Counted from the stretch's first letter, positions 25,815 through 35,182 are shown. The stretch: DNA of 64,000 nt from Pseudomonas sp. G34 (GCF_031119625.1 NZ_JAVHZV010000010.1:248001-312000); one strand, 5' to 3'. Notes: generated by a model not told the origin, from the sequence alone. A program made the numbers and translations.

Positions 25815-26432
25815 CTATTGCGCAGAAGAAGACGCTTGCGCCAGGCCTTGGCGTACGCGGTTGAACAGCGTGTACAGCAGCAGCGCGGTGATCACCGCGA
25901 GAATCGGGTTGATCCAGCTCAGCGGCAGCAGCGTGGTCGCCACCCCGGCACCGAGCACGCCAAAGCAGAAGGCGCGGTCGCTCTTGCCCATCGGCCCGTC
26001 ATAGCGGCGCGAGGCGCCGACCATCGGCCCCATGACGCCGGCGTATTCACTGATCAGCGCAAACAGCACCAGCACCACCACCAGCGCTGGAGACACGCCC
26101 GGCAGCAGGGCGAACGGCAGGAACAACGCGGCATCGGCGATCACGTCGCACAGCTCGTTGAGGTAGGCGCCAAGGGTCGATTGCTGGCCGAACTCGCGGG
26201 CCAGCATGCCGTCCACGGCATTGAGCGCCATGCGCAGAATCATCCACAGCGGGATCAACGCGAACAGCCAGAGGCGGTCGGGAAACAGGGCCAGTAGCAG
26301 GCCAAGCAGCACCGACACGATGGCAGCGCCGAGCGTCACCTGGTTGGCGCTTACGCCGCGGTCGAACAGGCGCTGCACCAGAGGCCGCAAGAGGTTCTGA
26401 AAGCGCGGTTTCAGCTGATAGATGGAAAGCAT
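25815..26432 (-). CDS. CDP-alcohol phosphatidyltransferase family protein
   Basis: 205 residues with about six membrane segments. The family motif is recognisable at N71-xx-D74-G-xx-A-R79, G88-xxx-N92-xxx-D96, but two of the four canonical aspartates (first and third) are Asn. By family it would join an alcohol headgroup to CDP-diacylglycerol or a similar donor. I chose the ATG at 26430-26432 because CGGAG lies at SD distance; an upstream GTG (26474) would fall in a repeat. It is the first gene of the leftward lipid cluster. Confidence 0.82.
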   Translation of the reverse strand: MLSIYQLKPRFQNLLRPLVQRLFDRGVSANQVTLGAAIVSVLLGLLLALFPDRLWLFALIPLWMILRMALNAVDGMLAREFGQQSTLGAYLNELCDVIADAALFLPFALLPGVSPALVVVLVLFALISEYAGVMGPMVGASRRYDGPMGKSDRAFCFGVLGAGVATTLLPLSWINPILAVITALLLYTLFNRVRQGLAQASSSAQ

Positions 26433-26455
26433 GTATACGAACTCCGTTTCGCCAT

Positions 26456-26664
26456 GTTTCTCAAAACGTGCCACAGCCTGCTGCGCGTCCGCGCTGCGGC
26501 GTTAAACGCGGGCTTAAAGCCGCCTGCGGCCAACGCACTTCAGTGCGGCCCCGAAGGGGCGAGCGGAGCGAGTCATGCTCATTTACCGCAGTAAACGTCG
26601 CTTCCTCGCCCGCGTTTGCCTTGCACCGCGATAGTTCGCGAGGCTGTGAACACGTTCTGCAATA
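26456..26664. repeat. Second copy of the element found at 24223-24362
   Basis: Same orientation and word order as the copy inside the hydrolase-methyltransferase gene: GTTAAA..GGCT, ATGCTCATTTACC, GTAAAC, CTCGCC, TTTGCCTTGCA and a terminal ACGTT-TGCAA. This copy has about 60 extra bases in the middle, including the hairpin-forming GCCCCGAAGGGGC. It fills most of the gap upstream of the lipid cluster. Confidence 0.6.
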
Positions 26665-26746
26665 AGTTGCGCCAGCTTAGCCGGTCAGGCACCTGCTAGG
26701 CGATACGCCAACGTGAACATCGTCATGTGCCACGCAAAAACTTATG

Positions 26747-26803
26747 CCCAATTTATCGACAGATCAGGTACTGATAAAAATCCTTATTTATCAGTAAATT
26801 GGG
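26747..26803. promoter_or_regulatory. AT-rich nested palindromes upstream of the lipid cluster
   Basis: TACTGATAAA (26769-26778) and TTTATCAGTA (26787-26796) are perfect 10-base arms with an 8-base loop. An outer pair, CCCAATTTA (26747-26755) and TAAATTGGG (26795-26803), is also perfect. The AT-rich patch contrasts with its surroundings. It lies between the divergently oriented ends of plsC and the lipid cluster start, so it could be an operator or control element for the cluster; no clean promoter could be assigned. Confidence 0.45.
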
Positions 26804-26860
26804 AGCGTAAATTCACTTAAAAAGGAAATTGTTCAACAGGTTATCCACAGATGCGCCGGT

Positions 26861-27637
26861 TCACGCCAAGTCGTTGGCCGTTTCCACCGCTTCGGCCTGT
26901 GGGCTGAGTGCACCGATTTCACATTGCGCCTGGCTGACCCACTGGAATGCCCGCTCGTTGAGGTTGGCGATCGCCCGTGGGCCTTCGCCTTCCGCGTACA
27001 TGGCGGGGCCGATCACCACCTGCACCACGCCCGGCTTCTTGCTCCAGCCGTCTTTCGGCCAGAACTGCCCGGCGTTGTGGGCAATCGGCAGCACCGGCAG
27101 GTTGCTGTTCACCGCCAGGGCGGTACCGCCCCGGGAGAACTTGCCGATCTGGCCGTCCGGGATGCGCGTGCCCTCCGGGAAAACCAGTACCCAGGCGCCC
27201 TGCTCCAGGCGCGTGCGGCCCTGTTGGGCGAGTTGCTTGAGCGCGGCCTTGGGGTTGTTGCGGTCAATGGCGATGGGTTTGAGCATGGCCAGCGCCCAGC
27301 CGAAGAACGGCACGTACATCAGCTCGCGCTTGATCACCTGGCTCAGCGGCTCGAAGTAGGCGCACAGGAAGAAGGTCTCCCAGGTGCTCTGATGCTTGGC
27401 GAGGATCACGCAGGGCCGCTCGGGGATGTTTTCTTCGCCCCTGATCTCGTACTTGATGCCGGCGACCACTTTCGCCAGCCACACCGCGCAGCGGCACCAG
27501 GCCTGTACCACGAAGCGATAGCGCGCACGGAACGGCAGGAACGGCGCGACGAACACGCTGATGATGCACCAGACGAACGAGCTGGAAGACAGCAACAGGT
27601 AGAAAAGGAAGGTTCTGAACAACTGCACTGTCGACAT
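26861..27637 (-). CDS. plsC: 1-acyl-sn-glycerol-3-phosphate acyltransferase
   Basis: 258 residues with N-terminal hydrophobic segments. Acyltransferase motifs are HQSTWE (HX4E, after VILAK) and VFPEGTRIPDG. It esterifies the sn-2 position of lysophosphatidate or a related lysolipid at the inner membrane. The position next to gmhB and glySQ corresponds to PA0005 in P. aeruginosa, as I recall. It ends 35 bases after gmhB. Confidence 0.87.
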   Translation of the reverse strand: MSTVQLFRTFLFYLLLSSSSFVWCIISVFVAPFLPFRARYRFVVQAWCRCAVWLAKVVAGIKYEIRGEENIPERPCVILAKHQSTWETFFLCAYFEPLSQVIKRELMYVPFFGWALAMLKPIAIDRNNPKAALKQLAQQGRTRLEQGAWVLVFPEGTRIPDGQIGKFSRGGTALAVNSNLPVLPIAHNAGQFWPKDGWSKKPGVVQVVIGPAMYAEGEGPRAIANLNERAFQWVSQAQCEIGALSPQAEAVETANDLA

Positions 27638-27672
27638 GTGAGCAATTACCGTTGCAGGCCTGGCCTGCGCTA

Positions 27673-28203
27673 TCAGGAAAGAAGCTGGGCAGCCACGGCC
27701 GCCAGGTCATCGAATACCAGGGTGCCCGCTGGCAATGCCTTGGCCAGGGTGCGTTGGCCCTTGCCGGTTTTCACCAGCACAGGCTGACAATCGACGGCGC
27801 GCGCCGTTTCCAGGTCACTGGCGCTGTCGCCGACGAACCAGATGCCGCTCAGCGGTACGCCGTAGTGGTCGCCGATCTGGCGCAGCATGCCGGGCTTGGG
27901 TTTGCGGCACTCGCAGCCATCGTCCGGGCCATGGGGGCACTGCACGATCAGGCCGACTTCACCGCCCTGCTCGGCCACCCGTTCGCGCAACCGGGCGTGC
28001 ATGGCTTCCAGCACGCTCAGCGAATAATAGCCGCGGGCGATGCCGGACTGGTTGGTGGCCACGGCCACGGTCCAGCCGGCCTTGCTCAGCGCAGCGATGG
28101 CCTCGATGGAGCCGGGGATCGGAATCCACTCCTCGATGCTTTTGATATAGGCGTCGGAGTCATGGTTGATGACCCCGTCGCGGTCAAGAATGATCAGCTT
28201 CAC
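27673..28203 (-). CDS. gmhB: D-glycero-beta-D-manno-heptose-1,7-bisphosphate 7-phosphatase
   Basis: 176-residue HAD-superfamily phosphatase that makes heptose-1-phosphate for the lipopolysaccharide inner core. The HAD nucleophile motif is LDRDGVINHDSD at the N-terminus, with ATNQSG and a zinc-binding Cys/His loop (CPHGPDDGCECRKPKPGM). It lies 43 bases after glyS, in the conserved glyQ-glyS-gmhB-plsC series. Confidence 0.93.
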   Translation of the reverse strand: MKLIILDRDGVINHDSDAYIKSIEEWIPIPGSIEAIAALSKAGWTVAVATNQSGIARGYYSLSVLEAMHARLRERVAEQGGEVGLIVQCPHGPDDGCECRKPKPGMLRQIGDHYGVPLSGIWFVGDSASDLETARAVDCQPVLVKTGKGQRTLAKALPAGTLVFDDLAAVAAQLLS

Positions 28204-28246
28204 GCATGTTCCTCAGTGCCCTCTCCTTGTGGAGAGGGCAAGGTCA

Positions 28247-30301
28247 TCAGCCCAGTACCGAGATATCGGCGACACCCAGGAACAGGCCACGCAGGCGGGC
28301 CAGCAGTGCATAGCGGTTGGCACGCACCTTGGGGTCTTCGGCGTTGACCATGGCGTTGGCGAAGAAGTCATCCACCGGCGTGCGCAGCGAGGCCAGTTGG
28401 GCCAGCGCCTCGCGGTACTGGCGTGACTGCGCCAGGGGCTGCACGGCGTTGTCGGCCTTCTGGATGGCGGCGTTGAGGGCGAACTCGGCCGGCGTATCGA
28501 AGTAATGGGCTTCGATGCTGTTGGCGATCTGGCCGTCGGCCTTGCTCAGCAGGTTGGACACGCGCTTGTTGGCAGCGGCCAGGGCCTCGGCTTCGGGCAG
28601 CGTGCGGAAGGCCTGCACGGCCTGCACGCGCTGGTCGAAGTCCAATGGCGACATCGGGTTCACCGCACGCACGGCCTGGTAGACCGACACGTCCACGCCT
28701 TCGTCTTCGTAGCGCGCACGCAGGCGGTCGAAGATGAACTCCAGCACCTGCGGGGCCAGGCCGGCAGCCTTGACCTTGCCGCCGTACTGGCGCACGGCGA
28801 ACTCGACGGTGGCGCCCAGGTCCAGCTCCAGACCCTTCTCGATCAGGATGCGCAGCACGCCCAGGGCGGCACGGCGCAGCGCGTAGGGGTCCTTGCTGCC
28901 GGTGGGCAGCATGCCGATACCGAAGATACCCACCAGGGTGTCCAGCTTGTCAGCCAGGGCTACCGCTGCACCGGTCAGGGTGCTTGGCAGTTCGGCGCCG
29001 GCGCCGCGCGGCATGTACTGCTCGTTCAGGGCCAGGGCGACGTCTTCCGGCTCGCCGTCGTTCAGGGCGTAGTAGTAACCGGCGATGCCCTGCATCTCCG
29101 GGAATTCGCCGACCATTTCACTGGCCAGGTCGCACTTGCTCAGCAGGCCGGCACGGGCGCCACGCTTGGCGTCGCCGCCGATGCGCCCGGCGATGAAGCC
29201 GGCCAGGGCGGAAATACGCTGGGCCTTGTCATAGACGGTGCCGAGCTGGGCCTGGAACACCACGTTGGCCAGGCGCTGATTGAAGGCTTCCAGCGGCTGC
29301 TTCTTGTCCTGCTTGAAGAAGAACTCGGCGTCGGTGAGGCGTGGGCGTACCACCTTCTCGTTGCCGGAGACGATCTGCGCCGGATCCTTGCTCTCGACGT
29401 TGGCCACGGTGATGAAGCGCGGCAGCAGCTTGCCGTTGGCATCGAGCAGGCAGAAGTACTTCTGGTTGTCCTGCATGGTGGTGATCAGCGCTTCCTGGGG
29501 CACTTCCAGGAAGCGTTCCTCGAAGGAGCAGACCAGCGGCACCGGCCATTCGACCAGGGCGCTGACTTCGTCGAGCAGTGCCGGCGGCACGATGGCGGTG
29601 CCCTGCTGCTCGGCGGCCAACTGTTCAATGCGCTTGGCGATCTGCTCGCGGCGCTCGGCGGCGTCGGCGATCACGTAGGCGGCGCGCAGCTCCTGGGCGT
29701 ACATGGCCGGCGCGGAAATGCGCACGTCATGGTTGGCATGGAAGCGGTGGCCGCGTGACACGCGACCGGCCTTCTGGGCGAGGATTTCGCAGTCGACGAT
29801 CTGGTCGCCGAACAGCATCACCAGCCACTGGCTCGGGCGGACGAATTCGGTCTTGCGCGCGCCCCAGCGCATGCGCTTGGGAATCGGCAGCTCGTTCAGC
29901 GAGTTTTCCACGATGCCGGGCAGCAGCGTGTAGGCACGCTGGCCAGGGATATGCTGGCTGAACTTCAGCTTCGGCCCGCTCTGGTCGATGGCCGCAAGCT
30001 CCACACCGCACTTCTTGGCGAAGCCCAGGGCGGCCTGGGTCGGGTTGCCGTCGGCGTCGAAGGCAGCCTGTACGGGCGGGCCGTCGAGGTTGACGGTGCG
30101 GTCCGGCTGTTCGCTGGCCAGTTGCTCGACCAGCACCGCCAGGCGCCGCGGCGCGGCGTAGTAACGCGCGCCGCGGTAGCTCAGGCCGGCGGCCTTGAGG
30201 CCTTTCTCGACACCGGCGAGAAAGGATTCGCCGAGGGTTTTCAGGGCTTTGGGTGGCAGCTCTTCGGTGCCCAGTTCAACCAGAAAATCGAGCGCACTCA
30301 T
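28247..30301 (-). CDS. glyS: Glycine-tRNA ligase beta subunit
   Basis: 684 residues, the normal length for the large subunit of the alpha2-beta2 bacterial glycyl-tRNA synthetase; it holds the tRNA-binding domains. The N-terminus [20 protein letters not shown] is diagnostic. The start overlaps the glyQ stop by ATGA, so the subunits are translationally coupled. Confidence 0.97.
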   Translation of the reverse strand: MSALDFLVELGTEELPPKALKTLGESFLAGVEKGLKAAGLSYRGARYYAAPRRLAVLVEQLASEQPDRTVNLDGPPVQAAFDADGNPTQAALGFAKKCGVELAAIDQSGPKLKFSQHIPGQRAYTLLPGIVENSLNELPIPKRMRWGARKTEFVRPSQWLVMLFGDQIVDCEILAQKAGRVSRGHRFHANHDVRISAPAMYAQELRAAYVIADAAERREQIAKRIEQLAAEQQGTAIVPPALLDEVSALVEWPVPLVCSFEERFLEVPQEALITTMQDNQKYFCLLDANGKLLPRFITVANVESKDPAQIVSGNEKVVRPRLTDAEFFFKQDKKQPLEAFNQRLANVVFQAQLGTVYDKAQRISALAGFIAGRIGGDAKRGARAGLLSKCDLASEMVGEFPEMQGIAGYYYALNDGEPEDVALALNEQYMPRGAGAELPSTLTGAAVALADKLDTLVGIFGIGMLPTGSKDPYALRRAALGVLRILIEKGLELDLGATVEFAVRQYGGKVKAAGLAPQVLEFIFDRLRARYEDEGVDVSVYQAVRAVNPMSPLDFDQRVQAVQAFRTLPEAEALAAANKRVSNLLSKADGQIANSIEAHYFDTPAEFALNAAIQKADNAVQPLAQSRQYREALAQLASLRTPVDDFFANAMVNAEDPKVRANRYALLARLRGLFLGVADISVLG

Positions 30302-31245
30302 TCTGCTGCCTCCAGCTTGGCCAGTACTTCATCACGCAGATCGGGGGCGGCGAGCGGGAAGCCCAGGCGGCGGCGGGCCTGCAGATAACTCTGCGCCACG
30401 GCGCGGGCCAGGGTGCGCACGCGCAGGATGTACTGCTGGCGCGCGGTCACCGAAATGGCGCGGCGGGCATCCAGCAGGTTGAAGGTGTGCGAAGCCTTGA
30501 GGACCATTTCATAGGTCGGCAGCGGCAGCTCCAGCTCGATCAGGCGGTTGGCTTCGCTCTCGTAGAAATCGAACAGCTCGAACAGCTTGTCGACGTTGGC
30601 GTGTTCGAAGTTGTAGGTCGACTGCTCCACTTCGTTCTGGTGGAACACGTCGCCGTAGGTGACCTTGCCGAACTGGCCGTCGGTCCACACCAGGTCGTAG
30701 ACCGAGTCGACGCCCTGCAGGTACATGGCCAGGCGCTCGAGCCCGTAGGTGATCTCGCCGGTGACCGGGTAGCACTCGATACCACCGACCTGCTGGAAGT
30801 AGGTGAACTGGGTGACTTCCATGCCGTTGAGCCAGATTTCCCAGCCCAGACCCCAGGCGCCGAGGGTCGGCGATTCCCAGTTGTCTTCGACGAAGCGGAT
30901 GTCGTGCACTTCAGGGTCGAGGCCGATGGCCTTCAGCGAACCGAGGTACAGCTCCTGGAAGTTTTCCGGGTTGGGCTTGAGCACCACCTGGAACTGGTAG
31001 TAGTGCTGCAGGCGGTTGGGGTTCTCGCCGTAGCGGCCGTCGGTCGGGCGGCGCGATGGCTGCACGTAGGCGGCGTTCCAGGTTTCCGGGCCGATGGCAC
31101 GCAGGAAAGTGGCGGTATGAAAGGTGCCGGCGCCCACTTCCATGTCATAGGGTTGCAGTACCACACAGCCTTGCTCGGCCCAGTATTGTTGCAGGGCGAG
31201 GATCAGATCCTGGAAGGTGCGCACGGCAGGCGTTGTCTGGCTCAC
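30298..31245 (-). CDS. glyQ: Glycine-tRNA ligase alpha subunit
   Basis: 315 residues, the catalytic small subunit. It contains [20 protein letters not shown] and [20 protein letters not shown]. The frame stays open far upstream, but the true start is the GTG at 31243-31245 ([20 protein letters not shown]) with AGGTGA upstream. A TATACT at 31284-31289 on this strand is a possible -10 element without a clear -35. Confidence 0.96.
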   Translation of the reverse strand: MSQTTPAVRTFQDLILALQQYWAEQGCVVLQPYDMEVGAGTFHTATFLRAIGPETWNAAYVQPSRRPTDGRYGENPNRLQHYYQFQVVLKPNPENFQELYLGSLKAIGLDPEVHDIRFVEDNWESPTLGAWGLGWEIWLNGMEVTQFTYFQQVGGIECYPVTGEITYGLERLAMYLQGVDSVYDLVWTDGQFGKVTYGDVFHQNEVEQSTYNFEHANVDKLFELFDFYESEANRLIELELPLPTYEMVLKASHTFNLLDARRAISVTARQQYILRVRTLARAVAQSYLQARRRLGFPLAAPDLRDEVLAKLEAAE

Positions 31246-31440
31246 GAAAAATTCACCTGTTGGGGCTGCGACAGAAAGCCGGGGAGTATACCCGAAGCGA
31301 GGTGCAGGCCGCATGCAGCGCCGTGTTGACTGACAAACGTGGCGCAGCGCCGAGCATGCGGTTGTGGATATCGTCGAGGCATCGCCGACTCTATCGCCAG
31401 CGAGTGCTGAGCCCCTCCAGCGGCGACTCGCCCCGGCCCT

Positions 31441-31569
31441 TGTGGGAGCCCGGCGTGCGGACAAAACGGTCAGCAGCATTTCGGCGAAAAATCCTGGCGG
31501 CCCGGCTCGATACCGCTTTTCGGCTATACGGAGCTGGTGCTTTTTGTGGGAACGCGCCATGCGCGCGAA
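31441..31569 (+). repeat. Two REP-like units in the glyQ-tag gap
   Basis: The 452-base gap 31246-31697 holds no gene. It contains two units of the Pseudomonas type that start with TGTGGGA: one at 31441-31466 and one at 31545-31569 (TGTGGGAACGCGCC..GCGCGCGAA), both in the same orientation. Each is followed after about 5-10 bases by a shared TCAGCAGC. The rest of the gap shows nothing further. Confidence 0.5.
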
Positions 31570-31697
31570 ATCGTCAGCAGCCCTTAGGCAGGAAACCTGG
31601 CGGTCGGGCCAATATCGCTTCCCGGGTTTCACCCAGGCTACAGGCGCTGATAGTCCGCGGTTATAGTCTGCCCTCGCCCACCGCCGAGCCGACTGCC

Positions 31698-32261
31698 ATG
31701 CCCCGCTGTTTCTGGTGTAACGACGACCCGCTGTATCAGGCCTATCACGACCGGGAATGGGGCGTGCCGTCACGCGATCCACAGCACCTGTTCGAGATGC
31801 TGCTGCTCGAAGGTGCCCAGGCCGGGCTGTCGTGGATTACCGTGCTGAAAAAGCGCGAGCGCTACCGTGAAGTGCTGTTCGGCTTCGATGCCGAGCGCCT
31901 GGCGGCGATGAGCGACGACTACATCGAAACCCTGATGCAGGATCCCGGCATCATCCGCAACCGCCTCAAGCTGCAGGCCGCGCGCAAGAACGCCCAGGCC
32001 TGGCTGCGTCTCGACGATCCGGTGGCGCTGCTCTGGTCGTTCGTCGGTGGCCAGCCGAAGATCAACCATTTCACCGGCCGCGGCGATGTACCGGCGGTCA
32101 CGGCCGAGGCCGAAGCCATGAGCAAGGCGCTGAAAAAGGCCGGCTTCACCTTTGTCGGGCCAACCATCTGCTACGCCTTCATGCAGGCCACCGGCATGGT
32201 CATGGACCACACCCGCGACTGCGATCGCTACGCACAACTGCAAACGGAGAAGCAGCCATGA
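31698..32261 (+). CDS. tag: 3-methyladenine DNA glycosylase I
   Basis: 187-residue HhH-family glycosylase that excises 3-methyladenine. The zinc-binding N-terminus [20 protein letters not shown] and C-terminal [12 protein letters not shown] are characteristic. The start is the ATG at 31698; the frame is open earlier but non-coding. It overlaps the following PPOX gene by 4 bases. Confidence 0.95.
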   Translation: MPRCFWCNDDPLYQAYHDREWGVPSRDPQHLFEMLLLEGAQAGLSWITVLKKRERYREVLFGFDAERLAAMSDDYIETLMQDPGIIRNRLKLQAARKNAQAWLRLDDPVALLWSFVGGQPKINHFTGRGDVPAVTAEAEAMSKALKKAGFTFVGPTICYAFMQATGMVMDHTRDCDRYAQLQTEKQP

Positions 32262-32872
32262 GCGCCACCATCGACACCCTCGAACAACTCCAGGCGCTGT
32301 ATGGCGTGCCCCATGAGCGCTCGCTGCGCAAGGAACTGACGTACCTGAGCGCGCCTTATCAGGCCCTGGTCGCCGCCTCGCCGTTCGTGGTGCTGGCTAC
32401 CCATGGCCCGGACGGGCTGGACTGCTCGCCACGCGGCGATGCACCGGGCTTCGTGCGCATCGTCGATGAACGCACCCTGCTGCTGCCGGATCGCCCGGGC
32501 AACAACCGCATCGACAGCCTGCGCAATATCATCCACGACCCCCACGTGGCGCTGCTGTTCCTGATCCCCGGGGTGGGCGAAAGCTTCCGGGTCAACGGCC
32601 GCGCGACCATCTCGCTGGAGCCCGAGTTGCTGGCGCTGTGCGAGGCGCAAGGCAAGCTGCCACGCAGCGTGCTGCGCATCAGCGTCGACACCTGCTATTT
32701 CCAGTGCTCCAAGGCGGCCGTGCGCTCCGGGCTGTGGGATCCCGAGCGGCGCGTCGAGCGCGCCAGCCTGCCGTCGCCAGGCGAGATCCTTCAGTCGGTC
32801 ATGGACCCATCGTTCGATGTGCAGGCCTACGAGCGCGAGATGCAGGAGCGCCTGAAAACCAGGCTTTATTGA
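32258..32872 (+). CDS. Pyridoxamine-5'-phosphate-oxidase-like flavoprotein
   Basis: 204 residues with the split-barrel FMN-binding fold. Visible landmarks are FVVLATHGPDGLDCSPRGDA, LLPDRPGNNRIDSLRNI and HVALLFLIPG, as in the MSMEG_1061-type PPOX group. The substrate is unknown. It shares an ATGA overlap with tag, suggesting co-expression, perhaps for a stress or detoxification function, but that is inference. Confidence 0.82.
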   Translation: MSATIDTLEQLQALYGVPHERSLRKELTYLSAPYQALVAASPFVVLATHGPDGLDCSPRGDAPGFVRIVDERTLLLPDRPGNNRIDSLRNIIHDPHVALLFLIPGVGESFRVNGRATISLEPELLALCEAQGKLPRSVLRISVDTCYFQCSKAAVRSGLWDPERRVERASLPSPGEILQSVMDPSFDVQAYEREMQERLKTRLY

Positions 32873-32959
32873 ACGTTTCGTCGTTTCTGCTCGTGTATGT
32901 AACAGCCAGTCTGGCCCCGGACGGTTACACTGTGCGCCCTTTTTCGATGGGAGCAGCTT

Positions 32960-33847
32960 GTGGAAAAGCTCAAAGGCGCGCTGGTGGTCGGTTCCCTGCG
33001 CTTGTTCGCCCTCCTGCCCTGGCGGGCAGTGCAATCGCTCGGCGCAATGATCGGCTGGCTGATGTGGAAGTTGCCCAACGGCTCCCGTGAAGTCGTGCGC
33101 ATCAACCTGGCCAAGTGCTTCCCTGAACTGAACGCCGCCGAGCACGACAAGCTGGTCGGCCGCAGCCTGATGGACATCGGCCGCACCCTGACCGAGAGCG
33201 CCTGCGCCTGGGTCTGGCCAGCCCACAAGTCGCTGGCCCGCGTGCGCGAAGTCGAGGGCCTGGAAGTGCTCGAAGCCGCGCTCGCCTCCGGCAAGGGCGT
33301 GGTTGGCATCACTAGCCACCTGGGCAACTGGGAAGTGCTCAACCATTTCTACTGCTCGCAGTGCAAACCGATCATTTTCTACCGCCCACCGAAGCTCAAG
33401 GCGGTCGATGACCTGCTGCGCGAGCAGCGTGTGCAACTGGGCAACCGCGTGGCGCCGTCGACCAAGGAAGGCATCCTCAGCGTCATCAAGGAAGTGCGCA
33501 AGGGCGGCGCGGTGGGCATTCCGGCCGACCCGGAGCCGAGCCTATCATCCGGCATGTTCGTGCCCTTCTGCGGCACCCTGGCACTGACCAGCAAGTTCGT
33601 GCCGGGCATGCTCGCCGGTGGCAAGGCCGTCGGCGTGTTCCTGCATGCCCTGCGCCTGGAAGACGGCTCCGGCTACAAGGTGATCCTCGAAGCCGCGCCG
33701 GAAGGCATGTACAGCGACGACACCTACACCGCCGTGGCGGCCATGAGTGGCGTGGTCGAGAAGTACGTGCGCGCCTACCCCAGCCAGTACATGTGGAGCA
33801 TGAAGCGCTTCAAGAAACGCCCCGAGGGCGAAGAGCGCTGGTACTGA
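32960..33847 (+). CDS. lpxL: Lipid A biosynthesis lauroyl/myristoyl acyltransferase
   Basis: 295 residues with an N-terminal membrane anchor. It transfers a secondary acyl chain onto Kdo-lipid A from acyl-ACP. The catalytic HX4E is HLGNWE, preceded by KGVVGITS. The start is the GTG at 32960 with GGGAGCAGC upstream. It lies in the tag-lpxL-pilZ order that P. aeruginosa also has, as I recall. Confidence 0.9.
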   Translation: MEKLKGALVVGSLRLFALLPWRAVQSLGAMIGWLMWKLPNGSREVVRINLAKCFPELNAAEHDKLVGRSLMDIGRTLTESACAWVWPAHKSLARVREVEGLEVLEAALASGKGVVGITSHLGNWEVLNHFYCSQCKPIIFYRPPKLKAVDDLLREQRVQLGNRVAPSTKEGILSVIKEVRKGGAVGIPADPEPSLSSGMFVPFCGTLALTSKFVPGMLAGGKAVGVFLHALRLEDGSGYKVILEAAPEGMYSDDTYTAVAAMSGVVEKYVRAYPSQYMWSMKRFKKRPEGEERWY

Positions 33848-33943
33848 AACCGGCGGCGCCTCGCAACACGGCGCCGCTGCGCTGGCGCTGGTTCGGCGAT
33901 TTGAGTTATTAACAGGGCACATCTTTCTCGAGGCTGTCAGGAC

Positions 33944-34210
33944 ATGTCCGCCAACCAGCGCCAGCACCCGCGCACACCGATGAAGTGCCGCATCAAGATC
34001 TGCCATCCGAGCTTCGGTGAGCTGGTCGCCCAGACCCGCGATCTCTCCGATGGCGGCGTGTACGTCAAGCACGAGGCGCTGGCTGGGCTCGAGCCTGGCA
34101 CGCGGGTGACCGGCCAGGTGCAGGACCTGCCCATCGAGGCGCCGATCCTGGAAATGGAAGTCATGCGCGTCACCCCTGAGGGCGTGGGGCTGCGCTTCAT
34201 TCGAGACTGA
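33944..34210 (+). CDS. PilZ domain protein
   Basis: 88 residues, nearly all one PilZ domain. The c-di-GMP motif RxxxR is RQHPR (residues 6-10), and the second motif is DLSDGGVYVK. It may sense c-di-GMP and control a partner. No enzyme domain is attached. It lies 96 bases after lpxL. Confidence 0.88.
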   Translation: MSANQRQHPRTPMKCRIKICHPSFGELVAQTRDLSDGGVYVKHEALAGLEPGTRVTGQVQDLPIEAPILEMEVMRVTPEGVGLRFIRD

Positions 34211-34255
34211 ACTCGACCGGCCGGCGCCCTGCTCCGCCGGCCTCGTTCGTCGTGC

Positions 34256-35182
34256 CTACAGCTTGGCCTTCACCGCCGCCAGCGCATCGCCACCGTCGCG
34301 GGTTTTCACGCCCTCCAGCCAGCCATCGAGCACCTCGGGGTTGGCCTTGATCCAGTTCCTGATCGCCGTGGCGTTGGCCACCTTGCGGTTGAGCACGTCA
34401 TCCATGATGGTGTTCTCCATCTCCTGGGTGAACTTCAGGTTGGTCAGCAGCTTGCCGACGTTCGGGCATTCGGCAACAAAGCCCTTGCGCGCCAGGGTAT
34501 TCACCGAGCCGGTGCTGCCAAAGAATTTCTCGCCACCCTTGAGGTACTGCATGTCGAACTGCACGTTCATCGGGTGCGGTGTCCAGCCGAGGAACACTAT
34601 GAACTGGCCGCGTTTCTCGGCGCGGCCTACCTGCACCAGCATGGCCTGCTCGCTCGACTCCACCAGTTGCCAGTCACCCAGGTCGAATTCGTTATTGGCG
34701 ATCATCTGGCGGATGTAGTCGTTGGCCGGCGAGCCTGAGCCGATGCCGTAAATCTTCTTGCCGAAGCGGGCGGCAAATTTGTTCAGGTCCTTGAAGTCCT
34801 GCACGCCCTCTTCGTAGGCGTAGGTCGGCACGGCCAGGGTGTATTCGGTGCCGCCGAGGTTTTCCACCACCTTGTCGATCTGCCCGCTGGCCACGTAGCG
34901 GTCATAGTCGTGCTGGCCGGCCGGCATCCAGTTGCCGAGAAACACGTCCACCTGGCCTTTCTGCAGGCCGGCGAAGATGATCGGCACGGCCAGGGTGCGG
35001 GTCTGCGGTTTGTAGCCCAGGCCATCGAGCAGCAGGCTGGCGATGCCATTGGTGACCGCGATGTCGCTCCAGCCCGGGTCGGCGAGGCTGACGCTGGCGC
35101 ATTTGGGGTCTTCGGCCTGGGCGTACAGGCTGGCGCTCAGGGCCAGCAGACTGGCAGTGATCACGGTCTTGAAGGGCTTCAT
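34256..35182 (-). CDS. Choline/glycine-betaine ABC transporter substrate-binding protein
   Basis: 308 residues with a signal peptide (MKPFKTVITASLLALSASLY, cut after AQA). Periplasmic binding protein of the ProX/ChoX type, with aromatic-box candidates in DPGWSDI, GNWMPAG and GWTPHP. No permease or ATPase gene is next to it, so it is an orphan that would have to dock on a transporter encoded elsewhere, as known for orphan choline-binding proteins of Pseudomonas. Confidence 0.86.
   Translation of the reverse strand: MKPFKTVITASLLALSASLYAQAEDPKCASVSLADPGWSDIAVTNGIASLLLDGLGYKPQTRTLAVPIIFAGLQKGQVDVFLGNWMPAGQHDYDRYVASGQIDKVVENLGGTEYTLAVPTYAYEEGVQDFKDLNKFAARFGKKIYGIGSGSPANDYIRQMIANNEFDLGDWQLVESSEQAMLVQVGRAEKRGQFIVFLGWTPHPMNVQFDMQYLKGGEKFFGSTGSVNTLARKGFVAECPNVGKLLTNLKFTQEMENTIMDDVLNRKVANATAIRNWIKANPEVLDGWLEGVKTRDGGDALAAVKAKL

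Noticed and set aside
26841..26849. TTATCCACA upstream of the lipid cluster
   Set aside because: An isolated box near plsC; without neighbouring boxes I do not call an origin or a DnaA target.
31246..31697. N-terminal extensions of glyQ (leftwards) and tag (rightwards) frames across the gap
   Set aside because: Neither extension is conserved in the families, both run through REP-like units, and the GTG/ATG starts chosen have SD support or match the conserved N-termini.
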